Shown: positions 35,803-44,108 of the stretch, one piece after another
Layout: each line of letters opens with the position of its first letter
Numbering within the stretch: the stretch's first letter is position 1
Origin: Microbacterium galbinum
Lineage (GTDB): Bacteria > Actinomycetota > Actinomycetes > Actinomycetales > Microbacteriaceae
Direction of reading: 5' to 3'
NCBI RefSeq assembly: GCF_023091225.1
Contig: NZ_JAHWXM010000001.1
Location: 2,439,913 to 2,503,912 of the forward strand
DNA: 64,000 nucleotides
The notes under the pieces: generated by a model
Databases searched by the model: none
What the model saw: only the letters and a program-made list of their open reading frames with translations
What the model was told of the DNA's origin: nothing
Position numbers and translations under genes: made by a program

Positions 35803-37203
35803 ATGACCGACGCGTTTCCCCCCGACGCGGCGACTGCCCGTTCCGGCGCCGGTAATGATTCCGATGACGCGCCTTCGCTCGATCCCGCTGACTTGAACGC
35901 TCTCGTGCTTCGGGCGGCGGAGGGAGATCGTGATGCCGCGGGCGAGTACTTCGCGCAGGTGCTCCCGTCGTTGACTCACACGTCCAAACGGATCGCCGGC
36001 ATTACGCACGACGCCGACGATCTGCTCGGCGATGCGCTGCTGATGGTGCTGGCGAAGTGGTCGCAGGGCACGGGCCCGACCGAGAACGTGCCGGCGTACA
36101 TCGCGCAGACCATGCGCAATCGCATCCGTGACGACTTCCGCTCGCCGCGGTCGAAGGTCGCCCCGCTCGACAACGTCGAGGAGCCGGCGTCGAGCGCCGA
36201 TCCGCGCATCCGCGAACTCGAGATCGAGTCGGAGCTGGCGATCGTGCGCAAGGCGCTCGCCGAGTTGCCGTCTGACCAGCAGCGTGTGCTCGTCGCGACC
36301 GTGCTCGAGGGGCGCAAGCCGCGCGACCTCGAAGAGCACATGGCGCGTCCGGCATCCGCGATCTATTCGCTGTCGCGCCGGGCGAAGGGGAATCTGCGTC
36401 GCACGACCCTGCGGCTGCTGCTCGAGGAGAACGCCCGGCCTGAGTGCGTGGCGGCGGCGCAGCTGCTGCCCGATGCGGTGGGCGACACCCCCGAGGGCAC
36501 GAAAGGCGGCCGGGCGACCGACCACTACCGCACCTGCCCGTATTGCCGTCGGTCGTGGAAACGATTCGCCGGGCTCGCGACGCTCGGCGCACTGCCGCTC
36601 GCGGGAGCGGTGGCACTGGCCGGCCCGTCGGGCTCGGCCGAGGCCAGCGAGCAACCGGTCGACGGGACGGATGCCTCGGCGCCGGAGATGCCGGCGGATG
36701 CTCCCGCCGATGTCCCGGCCGACGTTCCTTCCGATGCTGGTTCCGGGTCGTTCTGGCAGGAGTGGGCGCGCACGACGGCGATGCTCGCGGCCGCCGCGAC
36801 GGCGCTCGTGCTCATGACGGTGGTCGTCGTGACCTTCGTCACGAAGACGTGGTTCTTCGCCGAGACCCCGCCGGGTTCGTTGACGGTGACGGCCGTGCAG
36901 GTAGACGATGCGACCAGCGAGTTCGACATGTCGCTCGCCATCGAGGACGAATCGTGGACGGTCGGGTTCCTCCGGATCGACCTGTCCGTCGACGTCGAGT
37001 CGGTGTCGGCTCCCTCCGGATGGGACTGTCTCGTCGAGGGCGGTGACGTGACGTGCACGACCGGTCTCGATTCTCCGGGTGGTGGGCGCTTCGACATCGG
37101 GCATGTCCCGGGCGCGCAGATCGAGTACGAGTTCCGTTTCGATGGCCGCACAGAGGGTGGGGCGATGCTCACCGGCGCCTCCACGGGCACGATCGACGAC
37201 TGA
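35803..37203 (+). CDS. ECF-type sigma factor fused to zinc-finger-like, transmembrane and C-terminal beta domain
   Basis: 466 residues. Residues 43-115 form sigma region 2 (HDADDLLGDALLMVLAKW, then RNRIRDDFR) and 143-200 region 4 (LAELPSDQQRVLVATVLEGRKPRDLEEHM ... IYSLSRRAKGNLRR). H241-x3-C245-x2-C248 resembles the zinc motif of anti-sigma domains. Hydrophobic segments lie at 255-274 (weak) and 325-347 (strong), separated by a Pro/Asp-rich linker. The C-terminal 120 residues are beta-rich with Cys409 and Cys418 in the pattern WDC...VTCT, like DUF11-type surface domains. It looks like a membrane-tethered sigma factor with built-in sensor. The ATG at 35803 is preferred over 35791. Confidence 0.8.
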   Translation: MTDAFPPDAATARSGAGNDSDDAPSLDPADLNALVLRAAEGDRDAAGEYFAQVLPSLTHTSKRIAGITHDADDLLGDALLMVLAKWSQGTGPTENVPAYIAQTMRNRIRDDFRSPRSKVAPLDNVEEPASSADPRIRELEIESELAIVRKALAELPSDQQRVLVATVLEGRKPRDLEEHMARPASAIYSLSRRAKGNLRRTTLRLLLEENARPECVAAAQLLPDAVGDTPEGTKGGRATDHYRTCPYCRRSWKRFAGLATLGALPLAGAVALAGPSGSAEASEQPVDGTDASAPEMPADAPADVPADVPSDAGSGSFWQEWARTTAMLAAAATALVLMTVVVVTFVTKTWFFAETPPGSLTVTAVQVDDATSEFDMSLAIEDESWTVGFLRIDLSVDVESVSAPSGWDCLVEGGDVTCTTGLDSPGGGRFDIGHVPGAQIEYEFRFDGRTEGGAMLTGASTGTIDD

Positions 37204-37250
37204 TTTCGTGTGCCACCGACAGATTCCGTCGCTGGACCCGTCAACTGAGT

Positions 37251-38084
37251 GTGGGGAGCCTTCTCCCCATTCGACCCTCCCCAGTGACCAACACCGGTGC
37301 CGCTGCCTTCACGGCGGATGCCCCGGCGACGGTCTCGGATGATCTCTCGGGTGTGCTCGACGATGCGACCTACAACGGCGACGCCTCGAACGGTGCGACC
37401 TACGCCGCCCCGATCCTGTCGTGGTCGCTCGCGATCCCCGTCGAGGACAGCGTCACGCTGACCTACTCGGTGACCGTGAACGCCCCCGCGACCGGTGACC
37501 TCGACCTCGCCAATACCGTCACCCCGGGTGATGGCGGCGAGTGCCTCGAGGAGGGCTCGTGCGTCACGAACACGCCGATCTCCGCGTACGAGGTCTCTAA
37601 GTCGGTCGACACGGAGACCACGGCCGCGGGTCAGAAGGTGACCTACACGATCGCCATCGGCAACACCGGTGCGGTCGCGTACACCGACGAGACGCCGGCA
37701 TCGTTCACCGACGACCTGTCGGAGGTGCTCGACGACGCGACCTACAACGGCGACGCGACGAACGGCGCGACCTACACCGCTCCGGTGCTGAGCTGGGCGG
37801 GTGCGCTCGAGGTCGGCCAGGTCGTCTCGGTCACCTACAGCGTCACGGTCAACGATCCCCTCACGGGCGACCGTGAGCTCGTGAACGCGGTGCTCCCCGG
37901 TGACGGCGGAGCGTGCGGCGACGCGTGCTCGGTCACCACGACGGTCACGCCGCCGGCCCCGCCGCTGGCGACCACGGGTCTGAACCCGTGGATCGTGGGC
38001 GGGGGCCTCGGAGTCGCGACGCTGGCGATCCTCGCCGGACTCGCACTGCTCCTGGTGCGCCGTCGTCAGAACATCACGGAGTAA
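37251..38084 (+). pseudogene. DUF11-repeat surface protein, N-terminally truncated, with LATTG sorting signal
   Basis: The frame encodes two DUF11-type repeats sharing DDLS.VLDDATYNGDA.NGATY, then PPLATTGLNPW, a transmembrane helix (WIVGGGLGVATLAILAGLALLL) and RRR: a cell-wall sorting signal of the LAxTG type used by class E sortases. It opens in the middle of a repeat (VTNTGAAAFTADAPATVSDDLS) with no signal peptide. Only weak GTG starts exist (37251 or 37284). So it appears decapitated by a deletion, or the assembly collapsed a larger repeat gene. It starts 48 bases after the sigma fusion gene. Confidence 0.7.
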
Positions 38085-38102
38085 TCGAGAAGTAAGGCAG
38101 AG

Positions 38103-38138
38103 GTGAACGGGCGGGGCCATCAGGCCTCGCCCGTTCAC
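38103..38138 (+). terminator. Terminator-like hairpin after the DUF11 gene
   Basis: A 16-bp stem with one G-T pair (gtgaacgggcggggcc / ggcctcgcccgttcac) and an ATCA loop. No T tract follows. It lies 18 bases after the DUF11 stop and 12 bases before the next gene. Confidence 0.75.
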
Positions 38139-38150
38139 CGCATCCACGAC

Positions 38151-38831
38151 ATGTCACGCATACATCTCTTAACTGTCACCCGTTTTGCGGCCGTGCTCGC
38201 GATCGCACTGCCGGTGCTGGGCCTGCTCGGCTTCGGTGGGGCTCCGGCGGCCGCCGCCGAGCAGTCGGCGCCGAACATCGCGGTCACGCTCACGAGCGAC
38301 GCCGAGGCTCTCGCCGCGGGGGAGCGGATCACCTACACTGCCGAGATCGTGAACAGGGGTGAGGCCGTTCAGGCCCGCGTGGTGCTCACCCCGCCCACCT
38401 ACGTCGCACTCGGCTCGCTCGACGGGGCCGAGGTCGACGGAAACGAGGCGACCTGGTCGCTCACCCTCGGAGCGGCCGAGACGAAGACGATCGAGATCCC
38501 CGCGCGGATCGGCGACATCCCCGAGGCCGAGCTGCGGGCGACCGCGCTGCTCAGCCTCTACGTCGGCGATGGGACGAGTCCGCTCGTGCGGACCGCCTCG
38601 GCGGACCCGATCGACGGTGTCGACGACGTGCAGACCGAGGTCGGTCCGCTGCCCGGCATCCTGCTCTCGGTGGGAATCGGCTTGGTCGTGGTGCTGATCG
38701 TGCTCGCGGTCGTGTTCATCGTGCTGCAGCGCCGTCGTCGCGCCGCAGAGGAAGCGGCCAAGCGCGACGCATGGGTCGGGTACGCGCGGCGCGAGTCGCA
38801 GCCGACGGATGCCGAGGCCGAGGAGCGCTGA
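38151..38831 (+). CDS. Secreted, membrane-anchored DUF11-type protein
   Basis: 226 residues. A signal peptide (FAAVLAIALPVLGLLGFGGAPAAAAE) is followed by one DUF11-like beta domain (about 35-160; APNIAVTLTSDAEALAAGERITYTAEIVNRG). Next come a transmembrane helix (about 173-196; ILLSVGIGLVVVLIVLAVVFIVL) and a basic cytoplasmic tail. The ATG at 38151 is chosen because a GTG at 38103 lies within the terminator stem. It likely works with the preceding DUF11 protein or its sigma regulator. Confidence 0.75.
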   Translation: MSRIHLLTVTRFAAVLAIALPVLGLLGFGGAPAAAAEQSAPNIAVTLTSDAEALAAGERITYTAEIVNRGEAVQARVVLTPPTYVALGSLDGAEVDGNEATWSLTLGAAETKTIEIPARIGDIPEAELRATALLSLYVGDGTSPLVRTASADPIDGVDDVQTEVGPLPGILLSVGIGLVVVLIVLAVVFIVLQRRRRAAEEAAKRDAWVGYARRESQPTDAEAEER

Positions 38832-38833
38832 GC

Positions 38834-38911
38834 CTCGGGGCGGCGCCCTTCGTCTCGTCGCTGCGCTCCTCGCTCAGGGACCGGGTGAGGGAGACGAAGG
38901 GCCCGCCCCCA
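38834..38911. repeat. 'cccttcgtctcg' repeat between convergent genes
   Basis: Gcccttcgtctcgtcgctgc on the left and gagacgaagggc on the right pair over about 12 bases. It separates the DUF11 gene from the convergent gene at 38916. Confidence 0.82.
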
Positions 38912-38915
38912 GTGC

Positions 38916-39455
38916 TCAGAGGGCGGCGACCCACACGGCGTCGCCGGCATCCTTCTCGTCGGTGCGCACCAGCGCCGAGACCGATGCCTCCACCTCGACT
39001 CCCTGCGCCGCGGCGAGCTCCTGGATCTTCGTGAGCACCTTCTTCCACGTGTGCGTCGCGATCAGCGAGCCGAGGGTCTCGGTGGCCCGGGCCGCGTAGA
39101 AGACGCCTCGGTCGTGCTCGTCGACGGCCCACACGGCGGTGACCGCGCGCGGTGAACCGTGGGCGATGTGCCACGTGTCGCCGTTGATACGGGTGACGGC
39201 CTTGATTCCCGCGAGGGCGGAGTCGACCGTGGCCCTCCCTCGTGGTGCATCGGCGAAGACGAGTCGTGCACCCATCGCGACCGCGTCGCCGTGCAGGCGG
39301 GTAGCGGACGACGCGCGCACGCGCTTCTCGAGGCTGACGCCCGCCGTCGTCCCGGCCTCAGCGGCCCGAGCGCGGACCCGTCGGCCGATCACCGCCCACA
39401 CGATCGGCACGACGATGACGAAGGCGAGCAGGGCGTACAACCCGATGGCTTCCAC
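38916..39455 (-). CDS. Single-pass membrane protein of unknown function
   Basis: 179 residues, GTG start. One N-terminal helix (IGLYALLAFVIVVPIVWAVI) is followed by a soluble domain with no recognised family (for example INGDTWHIAHGSPRAVTAVWAVDEHDRGVFYAAR). Orphan gene between a repeat and a GntR regulator. Confidence 0.6.
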   Translation of the reverse strand: MEAIGLYALLAFVIVVPIVWAVIGRRVRARAAEAGTTAGVSLEKRVRASSATRLHGDAVAMGARLVFADAPRGRATVDSALAGIKAVTRINGDTWHIAHGSPRAVTAVWAVDEHDRGVFYAARATETLGSLIATHTWKKVLTKIQELAAAQGVEVEASVSALVRTDEKDAGDAVWVAAL

Positions 39456-39550
39456 CGTGGGCTCCTCTGGTTCCGGGAAAGGGTGTCAGGAGAGAAGACG
39501 AGTCACCGCGCTGATTCTCACGGTGCTTCAGTGACGCCACCGGAACGAGA

Positions 39551-40303
39551 TCAGCGGATGCCGAAGATGCGCCGCATCGCCGTCTCGGCGCCGTCGCCGT
39601 CGCGGCGTGCGATCGCGGTGGCGAGTTCGCGGCTGGCCCTGCGCGCGGAGTCGACCTCGCGCGACGAGTACGAGAGCCGGCGCAGTGCCCGCAACAGCGA
39701 GAACTGGCGCTCGGTGAGCTCGGCGTGGAGGATCGAGCTGCCGGCGCGAGCCGACAGGAAGAGCAGGAGGTCGAGCGCGGCCGTCGCCGCCTCGGCGGGC
39801 GAGCCGATGGCCTCGAGCAACCCATCGATGCGGGAGACGGCGGTCTCGGCATCCGTCGTCGACAGCGACGCGACCGCCTGGCGGGCGGCGATGCCCCCGC
39901 AGTAGCCCGCCCAGCGCCGGCAGTCCTCGGCGATCTGGCGGGTCAGCGGCGTCACGCGCGTAGCTCGAGACGGGAGCACATCGATCATGCCGATCTGCTG
40001 CAGGCGCAAGATCGCTTCGCGCACCGGCGTTCGGGAGATGCCCATCTGCTCGGCCAGTTCGCGGTCGCGCAGCAGCTCGCCGTCTTCGAGCACGCCTGAC
40101 GCGATGGCCGTTCCGATCTCGAGGAACGCCTCGTCGCCGAGATAGCGACGCTCACGCCGCGGCTCGCCACCCAGGTACGCCTCTGCGCGGGGTACTCCCA
40201 GCGTTCCCGGGAGGGGGTCGGTGAGAGCCAAGTCCTTCGGCATCCGCGCCCTCTTCGATGCCTTGCGGGGCCGTACGCGGACTTCGTCCAGGATGACGCT
40301 CAT
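39551..40303 (-). CDS. GntR-family transcriptional regulator
   Basis: 250 residues. The winged helix spans about residues 60-118, with LLRDRELAEQMGISRTPVREAILRLQQIGMIDVLP. An all-helical C-terminal region (about 125-248) resembles the FCD ligand domain but lacks its full set of metal-binding His. It has an unusual 50-residue basic N-terminal extension. No obvious target operon adjoins it. Confidence 0.82.
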   Translation of the reverse strand: MSVILDEVRVRPRKASKRARMPKDLALTDPLPGTLGVPRAEAYLGGEPRRERRYLGDEAFLEIGTAIASGVLEDGELLRDRELAEQMGISRTPVREAILRLQQIGMIDVLPSRATRVTPLTRQIAEDCRRWAGYCGGIAARQAVASLSTTDAETAVSRIDGLLEAIGSPAEAATAALDLLLFLSARAGSSILHAELTERQFSLLRALRRLSYSSREVDSARRASRELATAIARRDGDGAETAMRRIFGIR

Positions 40304-40330
40304 CTCTCACCAATCGACTCACTGTGGAGG

Positions 40331-40367
40331 GTGAAGGGAGCGGCGCACCACACTCCGCCCCCTTCAC
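40331..40367. promoter_or_regulatory. Inverted repeat upstream of the GntR gene
   Basis: Gtgaaggg at 40331-40338 and cccttcac at 40360-40367 are perfectly complementary, 28-64 bases before the GntR start. It may be an operator or a leader hairpin. Confidence 0.45.
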
Positions 40368-40425
40368 GCGACACTCCCCTGGAGCCGCCGCGTAGATGAG
40401 GGAACCGACTACCCCTCAAAAGATT

Positions 40426-40461
40426 GACGAGCGAGCGTCAGGAATCTGACGCTCGCTCGTC
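40426..40461 (-). terminator. Rho-independent terminator of the gene ending at 40486
   Basis: A perfect 15-bp stem (gacgagcgagcgtca / tgacgctcgctcgtc) with a 6-base loop. On the minus strand it is followed by AATCTTTT, giving a proper T tract 25 bases after the stop. Confidence 0.9.
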
Positions 40462-40485
40462 GAATCGGCGACTGAGTGCAGGAAA

Positions 40486-41190
40486 TCAGCTCTTGATCGG
40501 CAGCACCTTGAACTTGCCGGTCGTGCCCGGAGCGGGCGGAACGACGACGGCGAACTCGCTCTTGCCCTGCGTCGGGGCGATGACGACCTCGGCGGGGATG
40601 CCCGGTGCGATCACCGCGGCGGGGATGCCGGTGAGCACGCCCGCCTTCGTCGCGCTGGTGGTGAACGCCTTGAGCGCCTTCTTATCGAGGCTCGTGACGT
40701 AGGTCTGGAACTGCAGGGCGATCGCGTCGAAGCTCTCGTCGGGGATGCTCGGGTGCGAGATCAGCACGGTGTCGACCGTCTGGTTGCCGTTCTTGACCTG
40801 CAGCCCGGTGTAGCGCTGCTTGCCGACCCAGCCGCGCGACTGGAAGTCGGTGAAGAGGTTCGCGCCCGCGTTCTTGCGCGTCGCGAAGTGCACGATCAGC
40901 AGGATGATGCCGAGCGGCACGAGGATGAGCGGGGCGAAGGAGTAGACGTACGACCACACCTCGCTGCGTCCGCTCGAGTACTCGAAGAGGTCGGGGCGGA
41001 AGAGCAGCTGCGGGATGTACTCCCACGCCCAGTCCACGGCCTGACCGGTCGAGAAGAGGTTGAACGCGAACGCCGCGGCGCCGAGCCCGAGGCTCGTCCA
41101 GCCGAGGCTCGAGACGGTGCGTTTGCCGTCGACCGCCTTCGCGAAACCTTCGGGCGTGGACAGTTGGTGTTGGACGGTAGCCAGGGTCAT
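40486..41190 (-). CDS. Two-helix membrane protein of unknown function
   Basis: 234 residues. Transmembrane helices near 29-47 (LGWTSLGLGAAAFAFNLF) and 83-104 (FAPLILVPLGIILLIVHFA). The soluble C-terminal half ends in a Pro/Gly/Lys-rich tail (PPAPGTTGKFKVLP). No family recognised. Monocistronic with its own terminator. Confidence 0.65.
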   Translation of the reverse strand: MTLATVQHQLSTPEGFAKAVDGKRTVSSLGWTSLGLGAAAFAFNLFSTGQAVDWAWEYIPQLLFRPDLFEYSSGRSEVWSYVYSFAPLILVPLGIILLIVHFATRKNAGANLFTDFQSRGWVGKQRYTGLQVKNGNQTVDTVLISHPSIPDESFDAIALQFQTYVTSLDKKALKAFTTSATKAGVLTGIPAAVIAPGIPAEVVIAPTQGKSEFAVVVPPAPGTTGKFKVLPIKS

Positions 41191-41256
41191 GCGCCCGAGC
41201 ATAGCGAAACCTGTGCGGCCGCTATGGCAGTGGACATGGGGAGTAATCCCCACCGG

Positions 41257-41293
41257 GGTGGCCGGCATCCGCATGCAAGAGATGCCGGCCACC
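41257..41293. repeat. Inverted repeat ggtggccggcatc / gatgccggccacc
   Basis: Perfect 13-base arms with an 11-base loop, in the 238-base gap between 41190 and 41429. It could terminate the gene ending at 41429 only in the wrong direction, so it is more likely a dispersed repeat or leader of the upstream gene. Confidence 0.7.
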
Positions 41294-41428
41294 TGCGGTG
41301 GACGACACCCCCATGCCGCCCACCTGTGGCCTCGATATTCCCGGATCGAGGGCGGAAGCGAAGACCGAGACTCCGCTTCCACATCTATTGACGGATGGAG
41401 TGCAGGAATCTGTCGCAGATTCCGGAAA

Positions 41429-41797
41429 TCAACCGACGGCGGATTCGAGCTGCCAGCGGATCTGCTCGAGCGCGGCGGCGTTCTTCTCGGCGTCGTGCGG
41501 GCTGAACGGGCGGTCGGGCGCGACGTCGAGCGAGATCTGCACCTCGCACCCGCGGCGCATCGGGGTCGAGGTCACGCCGACCTCCATCTCCCAGTTCCAG
41601 ATCGTGCGCTTCGTGCGGAATCGCAGATGCTGTCGCGAATCGTCGACCTGCAGATCGGTGTGCTCGCCGCCGATCACGATCTGTTCGACGGCGGCGGCCA
41701 CGGCATCCGCGTCGGCGTGCACGTGGAAGCGCGCGTGCGCGGCGGAGTCGGGCGCGGTCAGCGAACCCGGTGACCAGAGAGGGATTCCCTCGCTCAT
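41429..41797 (-). CDS. Small soluble protein of unknown function
   Basis: 122 residues without hydrophobic segments (ARFHVHADADAVAAAVEQIVIGGEHTDLQVDDS ... LEQIRWQLESAVG). The alternating strand/helix pattern hints at a SRPBCC or cupredoxin-like small domain, but I do not recognise it. Monocistronic. Confidence 0.55.
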   Translation of the reverse strand: MSEGIPLWSPGSLTAPDSAAHARFHVHADADAVAAAVEQIVIGGEHTDLQVDDSRQHLRFRTKRTIWNWEMEVGVTSTPMRRGCEVQISLDVAPDRPFSPHDAEKNAAALEQIRWQLESAVG

Positions 41798-41996
41798 GTC
41801 GTCGTTCCTTTCCCCGGTTCGAACGATGCGGGCGCGATGCCCCCTTAGGAGACGAGCGAGGGGGCGATTTCTTACGCGGGTGCTCGAAATCGAGCCGGAT
41901 GGGACGGAGTGCGACCGATCGCGAGGCCGATCTCGTCATGTGGATGAGGGGGCGTGCGTGTGAGGCGACGCCGGCGCGATGCGAGGGGGAACGGTC

Positions 41997-42206
41997 ATGG
42001 ATCAGTGGAAGTGGAATCTCGGGCAGGCGGGGATCCTGTTCGTCGGCGCGATGGTGTTCTCGCTCGTCATCGCGGCGGTCGGCGCCAGTTGGTGGGTGGC
42101 ACTCGTCGTGCCCGCGGCGTTCCTGTCATCGGGGATCATGCTCACCCGGGCGCTGCGCGAGCGCCGTCGTGAGCGTCGGGTGACCCACACGGAACGGCGC
42201 CCGTGA
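41997..42206 (+). CDS. Small two-helix membrane protein, first of three tandem look-alikes
   Basis: 69 residues. MDQWKWNLGQAGILFVGAMVFSL opens it; two helices are followed by a basic tail LRERRRERR. The ATG at 41997 follows a GAGGGGGA ribosome-binding site. Its stop overlaps the next start. The overall layout (W-W, QxxxLF, two helices, RERR tail) recurs in the next two genes. Confidence 0.6.
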   Translation: MDQWKWNLGQAGILFVGAMVFSLVIAAVGASWWVALVVPAAFLSSGIMLTRALRERRRERRVTHTERRP

Positions 42207-42457
42207 TGACGACGTTGGCGTATCTGCTGCAGGGGCTCGTGTTCCTGGTCGTCGGCGGCATGCTCCTGCTCGCCTGCGACGATCGGCACGTCATCGAGGC
42301 GATCCTCACGCTGATCCTGGTGTTCTCGATCTCGGCGCTGGGGTTCTCGCTCGCGCTGCGCGAGCGGGCGCGCGAACGCGCGACGCCGCGCCGACCGAGC
42401 AGTCGCCGGTATTGGGCGGTGGCCGCGGCATCCGATTCCGTGCGGGGCGAGGGCTGA
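42206..42457 (+). CDS. Small two-helix membrane protein, second of three
   Basis: 83 residues: MTTLAYLLQGLVFLVVGGMLLLA, second helix AILTLILVFSISALGFSLAL, tail RERARERATPRRPSSRR. TGATG overlap with the upstream gene. A GTG three bases earlier is a possible start. Function unknown. Confidence 0.6.
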   Translation: MTTLAYLLQGLVFLVVGGMLLLACDDRHVIEAILTLILVFSISALGFSLALRERARERATPRRPSSRRYWAVAAASDSVRGEG

Positions 42458-42468
42458 GGGGCGGGCGG

Positions 42469-42687
42469 ATGCCGCGCTGGCGCTGGTTCTTGGTGCAGGG
42501 CGTGCTGTTCCTCGCCGCTGGGGTGCTGTTCGGGCTCGCGCTCGTGGTCGGATCCGCGGGGGTATGGGTGGGGGTCGCCGCGCTCGTCAGTCTCGTGATC
42601 GCCTCGGTCGCCCTGTTCCTGGGGTGGCGGGAGCGGCGGCGGATGCTCGACGAGGAGGCGCGGTCACGGCGACGACGCCGGGCGTGA
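42469..42687 (+). CDS. Small two-helix membrane protein, third of three
   Basis: 72 residues: MPRWRWFLVQGVLFLAAGVLFGLALVV, helix VGVAALVSLVIASVALFLGW, tail RERRRMLDEEARSRRRRRA. It starts 11 bases after the previous stop. With its two neighbours it forms a coupled operon of diverged paralogue-like proteins. Confidence 0.6.
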   Translation: MPRWRWFLVQGVLFLAAGVLFGLALVVGSAGVWVGVAALVSLVIASVALFLGWRERRRMLDEEARSRRRRRA

Positions 42688-42704
42688 GGGGCCGGGCGGC
42701 CGCG

Positions 42705-43226
42705 TCAGGTAGCCGGGTCGAACCGGCGGCCCTCTCGCTTGGCGGGCTGCAGCATGAGCACGAGCAGGAAGAGACCGCCGACGGCCGGGAGGAACGACAG
42801 GAAGAACCACGCCCCGGCGAGGCCCGCGTCGTGCAGGCGGCGCCAGGTCAGGCCGAGCCACGGCACCACGAGCGCGAGGGCGATGACGCCGCCGATCGCG
42901 GCCCCGAGCGGGATGAGCAGTGCGGCCGTCGGGTCGTCGAGGATCGCCGCGCCCGTCGTGCCGACCGGCATCGCGGAGTCGAGGTCGGTGCCGGCCGAGA
43001 CCGTGAGCTGGCTGGTGATCGAGTGCGTGATGCCGGAGGTGAGGCCCACGGTCAGGAGGGCGTTCGGCACGAGCGTCACGAGGAAAACGAACAGCGCCAC
43101 CCACCAGAACTCGCTCTTCGAGGCCCGCCCGGTGAACGTCGCGAACTGACGGAAGAACCGGCTCACCGCCTGCGCGAACGTCGCGCGGTACAGCGGCTGG
43201 GACAGGGGAGCGGATGCTGCGGACAT
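42705..43226 (-). CDS. DUF805 family membrane protein
   Basis: 173 residues. FFRQFATFTGRASKSEFWWVALFVFL is the DUF805 opening (FTGRASRxEFWWF) and LGLTWRRLHDAGLAGAWFFLSFLPAVGGLFLLVLML the closing signature. About four helices. Role unknown. The start at 43226 removes an implausible proline-rich extension. Confidence 0.85.
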   Translation of the reverse strand: MSAASAPLSQPLYRATFAQAVSRFFRQFATFTGRASKSEFWWVALFVFLVTLVPNALLTVGLTSGITHSITSQLTVSAGTDLDSAMPVGTTGAAILDDPTAALLIPLGAAIGGVIALALVVPWLGLTWRRLHDAGLAGAWFFLSFLPAVGGLFLLVLMLQPAKREGRRFDPAT

Positions 43227-43291
43227 GGGTCTCCTCGAGGGTGGGCCGAGACCATCCTCTCGCGGAACAGGGAGATCAGGGCGGCGACGGC

Positions 43292-43594
43292 TCAGGGCTC
43301 CCGGTGTCGACGGACCACCGCGTGGATGCCGTAGCCGATCAGCGCCGGGAGGATGCAGAGCAGCGCGATCTGCAGGACCGGATCGAAGAGGGGGCGATTC
43401 CAGAGGAACACGATGCCTCCGGGCATCGCGGCGGAGAAGAAGATCATCGCGCCGAGGTTGCAGGGTCGCGCCGGGCCGCGCGCTTCCCGCTTGTGGCGAC
43501 GGAGGCGGCCGAGGGTGAGGCCATACGCCAGTGAAACGAGTGCCAGTGCGATCGCGACGGCGATGCTGATGGTCGTGGCGAGCTGGTCGGTCAT
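43292..43594 (-). CDS. Small membrane protein of unknown function
   Basis: 100 residues, three hydrophobic helices (ATTISIAVAIALALVSLAYGL, AMIFFSAAMPGGIVFLW, LQIALLCILPALIGYGIHAVV). Its start overlaps the stop of the next upstream gene by four bases (ATGA), so the two are one operon. Confidence 0.6.
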   Translation of the reverse strand: MTDQLATTISIAVAIALALVSLAYGLTLGRLRRHKREARGPARPCNLGAMIFFSAAMPGGIVFLWNRPLFDPVLQIALLCILPALIGYGIHAVVRRHREP

Positions 43595-43917
43595 CGCGCT
43601 CCCTCCGAGATCGAGCGATCCTCGTGAGGAGCGGTCGAGCGGCTGGCCCGCACATGGCCGATGATCCCCGCGACGCCGGCCCCCACGACCGCGGGCAGCG
43701 CGATCAGGAGCAGGTATTGCAGCCAGAGGGGCTCGATCGCCGGGTACTTCCACAACCAGAGAGCGCCGATCATCACCCACATCGGAACCAGCATCGCGAT
43801 GGTTCGCCTGTTGCGGTCGAGCCTGCCGCGGCATCGTGACGCGATGAGCGTCCCGGCGATGAACATCCAGAAAGCCAGCATGATCGCGTAGAGGGCAGGA
43901 ACAACGGTCTCCCACAT
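43591..43917 (-). CDS. Small membrane protein of unknown function
   Basis: 108 residues, three helices (VPALYAIMLAFWMFIAGTLIA, IAMLVPMWVMIGALWLW, YLLLIALPAVVGAGVAGIIGHV) and a charged tail. Similar in size and helix plan to its downstream partner, perhaps by duplication. The ATG at 43917 has GGGG upstream on its strand. Confidence 0.6.
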   Translation of the reverse strand: MWETVVPALYAIMLAFWMFIAGTLIASRCRGRLDRNRRTIAMLVPMWVMIGALWLWKYPAIEPLWLQYLLLIALPAVVGAGVAGIIGHVRASRSTAPHEDRSISEGAR

Positions 43918-44051
43918 GGGGATCCCCTTTCGCTCGTCGACCCTCCCCAGGATGGACAGCGAGTCGGCGACGATACGGACTGATTCTGGACGGCGCCTGA
44001 GTGGCGGCATCCGCTCATCGAGACGCGTGCGAGCGTCGGCGGCACAGAGAA

Positions 44052-44078
44052 GAGGGAGGGCGTTGGGGCGCCCTCCCT
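44052..44078 (-). terminator. Terminator hairpin after the LysR gene
   Basis: An 11-bp stem (gagggagggcg / cgccctccctc) with a short loop; on the minus strand it is followed by TTCTCT. The 336-base gap 43918-44253 contains this hairpin and the tandem repeat below, and nothing else that I can support. Confidence 0.6.
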
Positions 44079-44108
44079 CGGGATCCGGTCGTGGGGACCT
44101 GGATCGGA

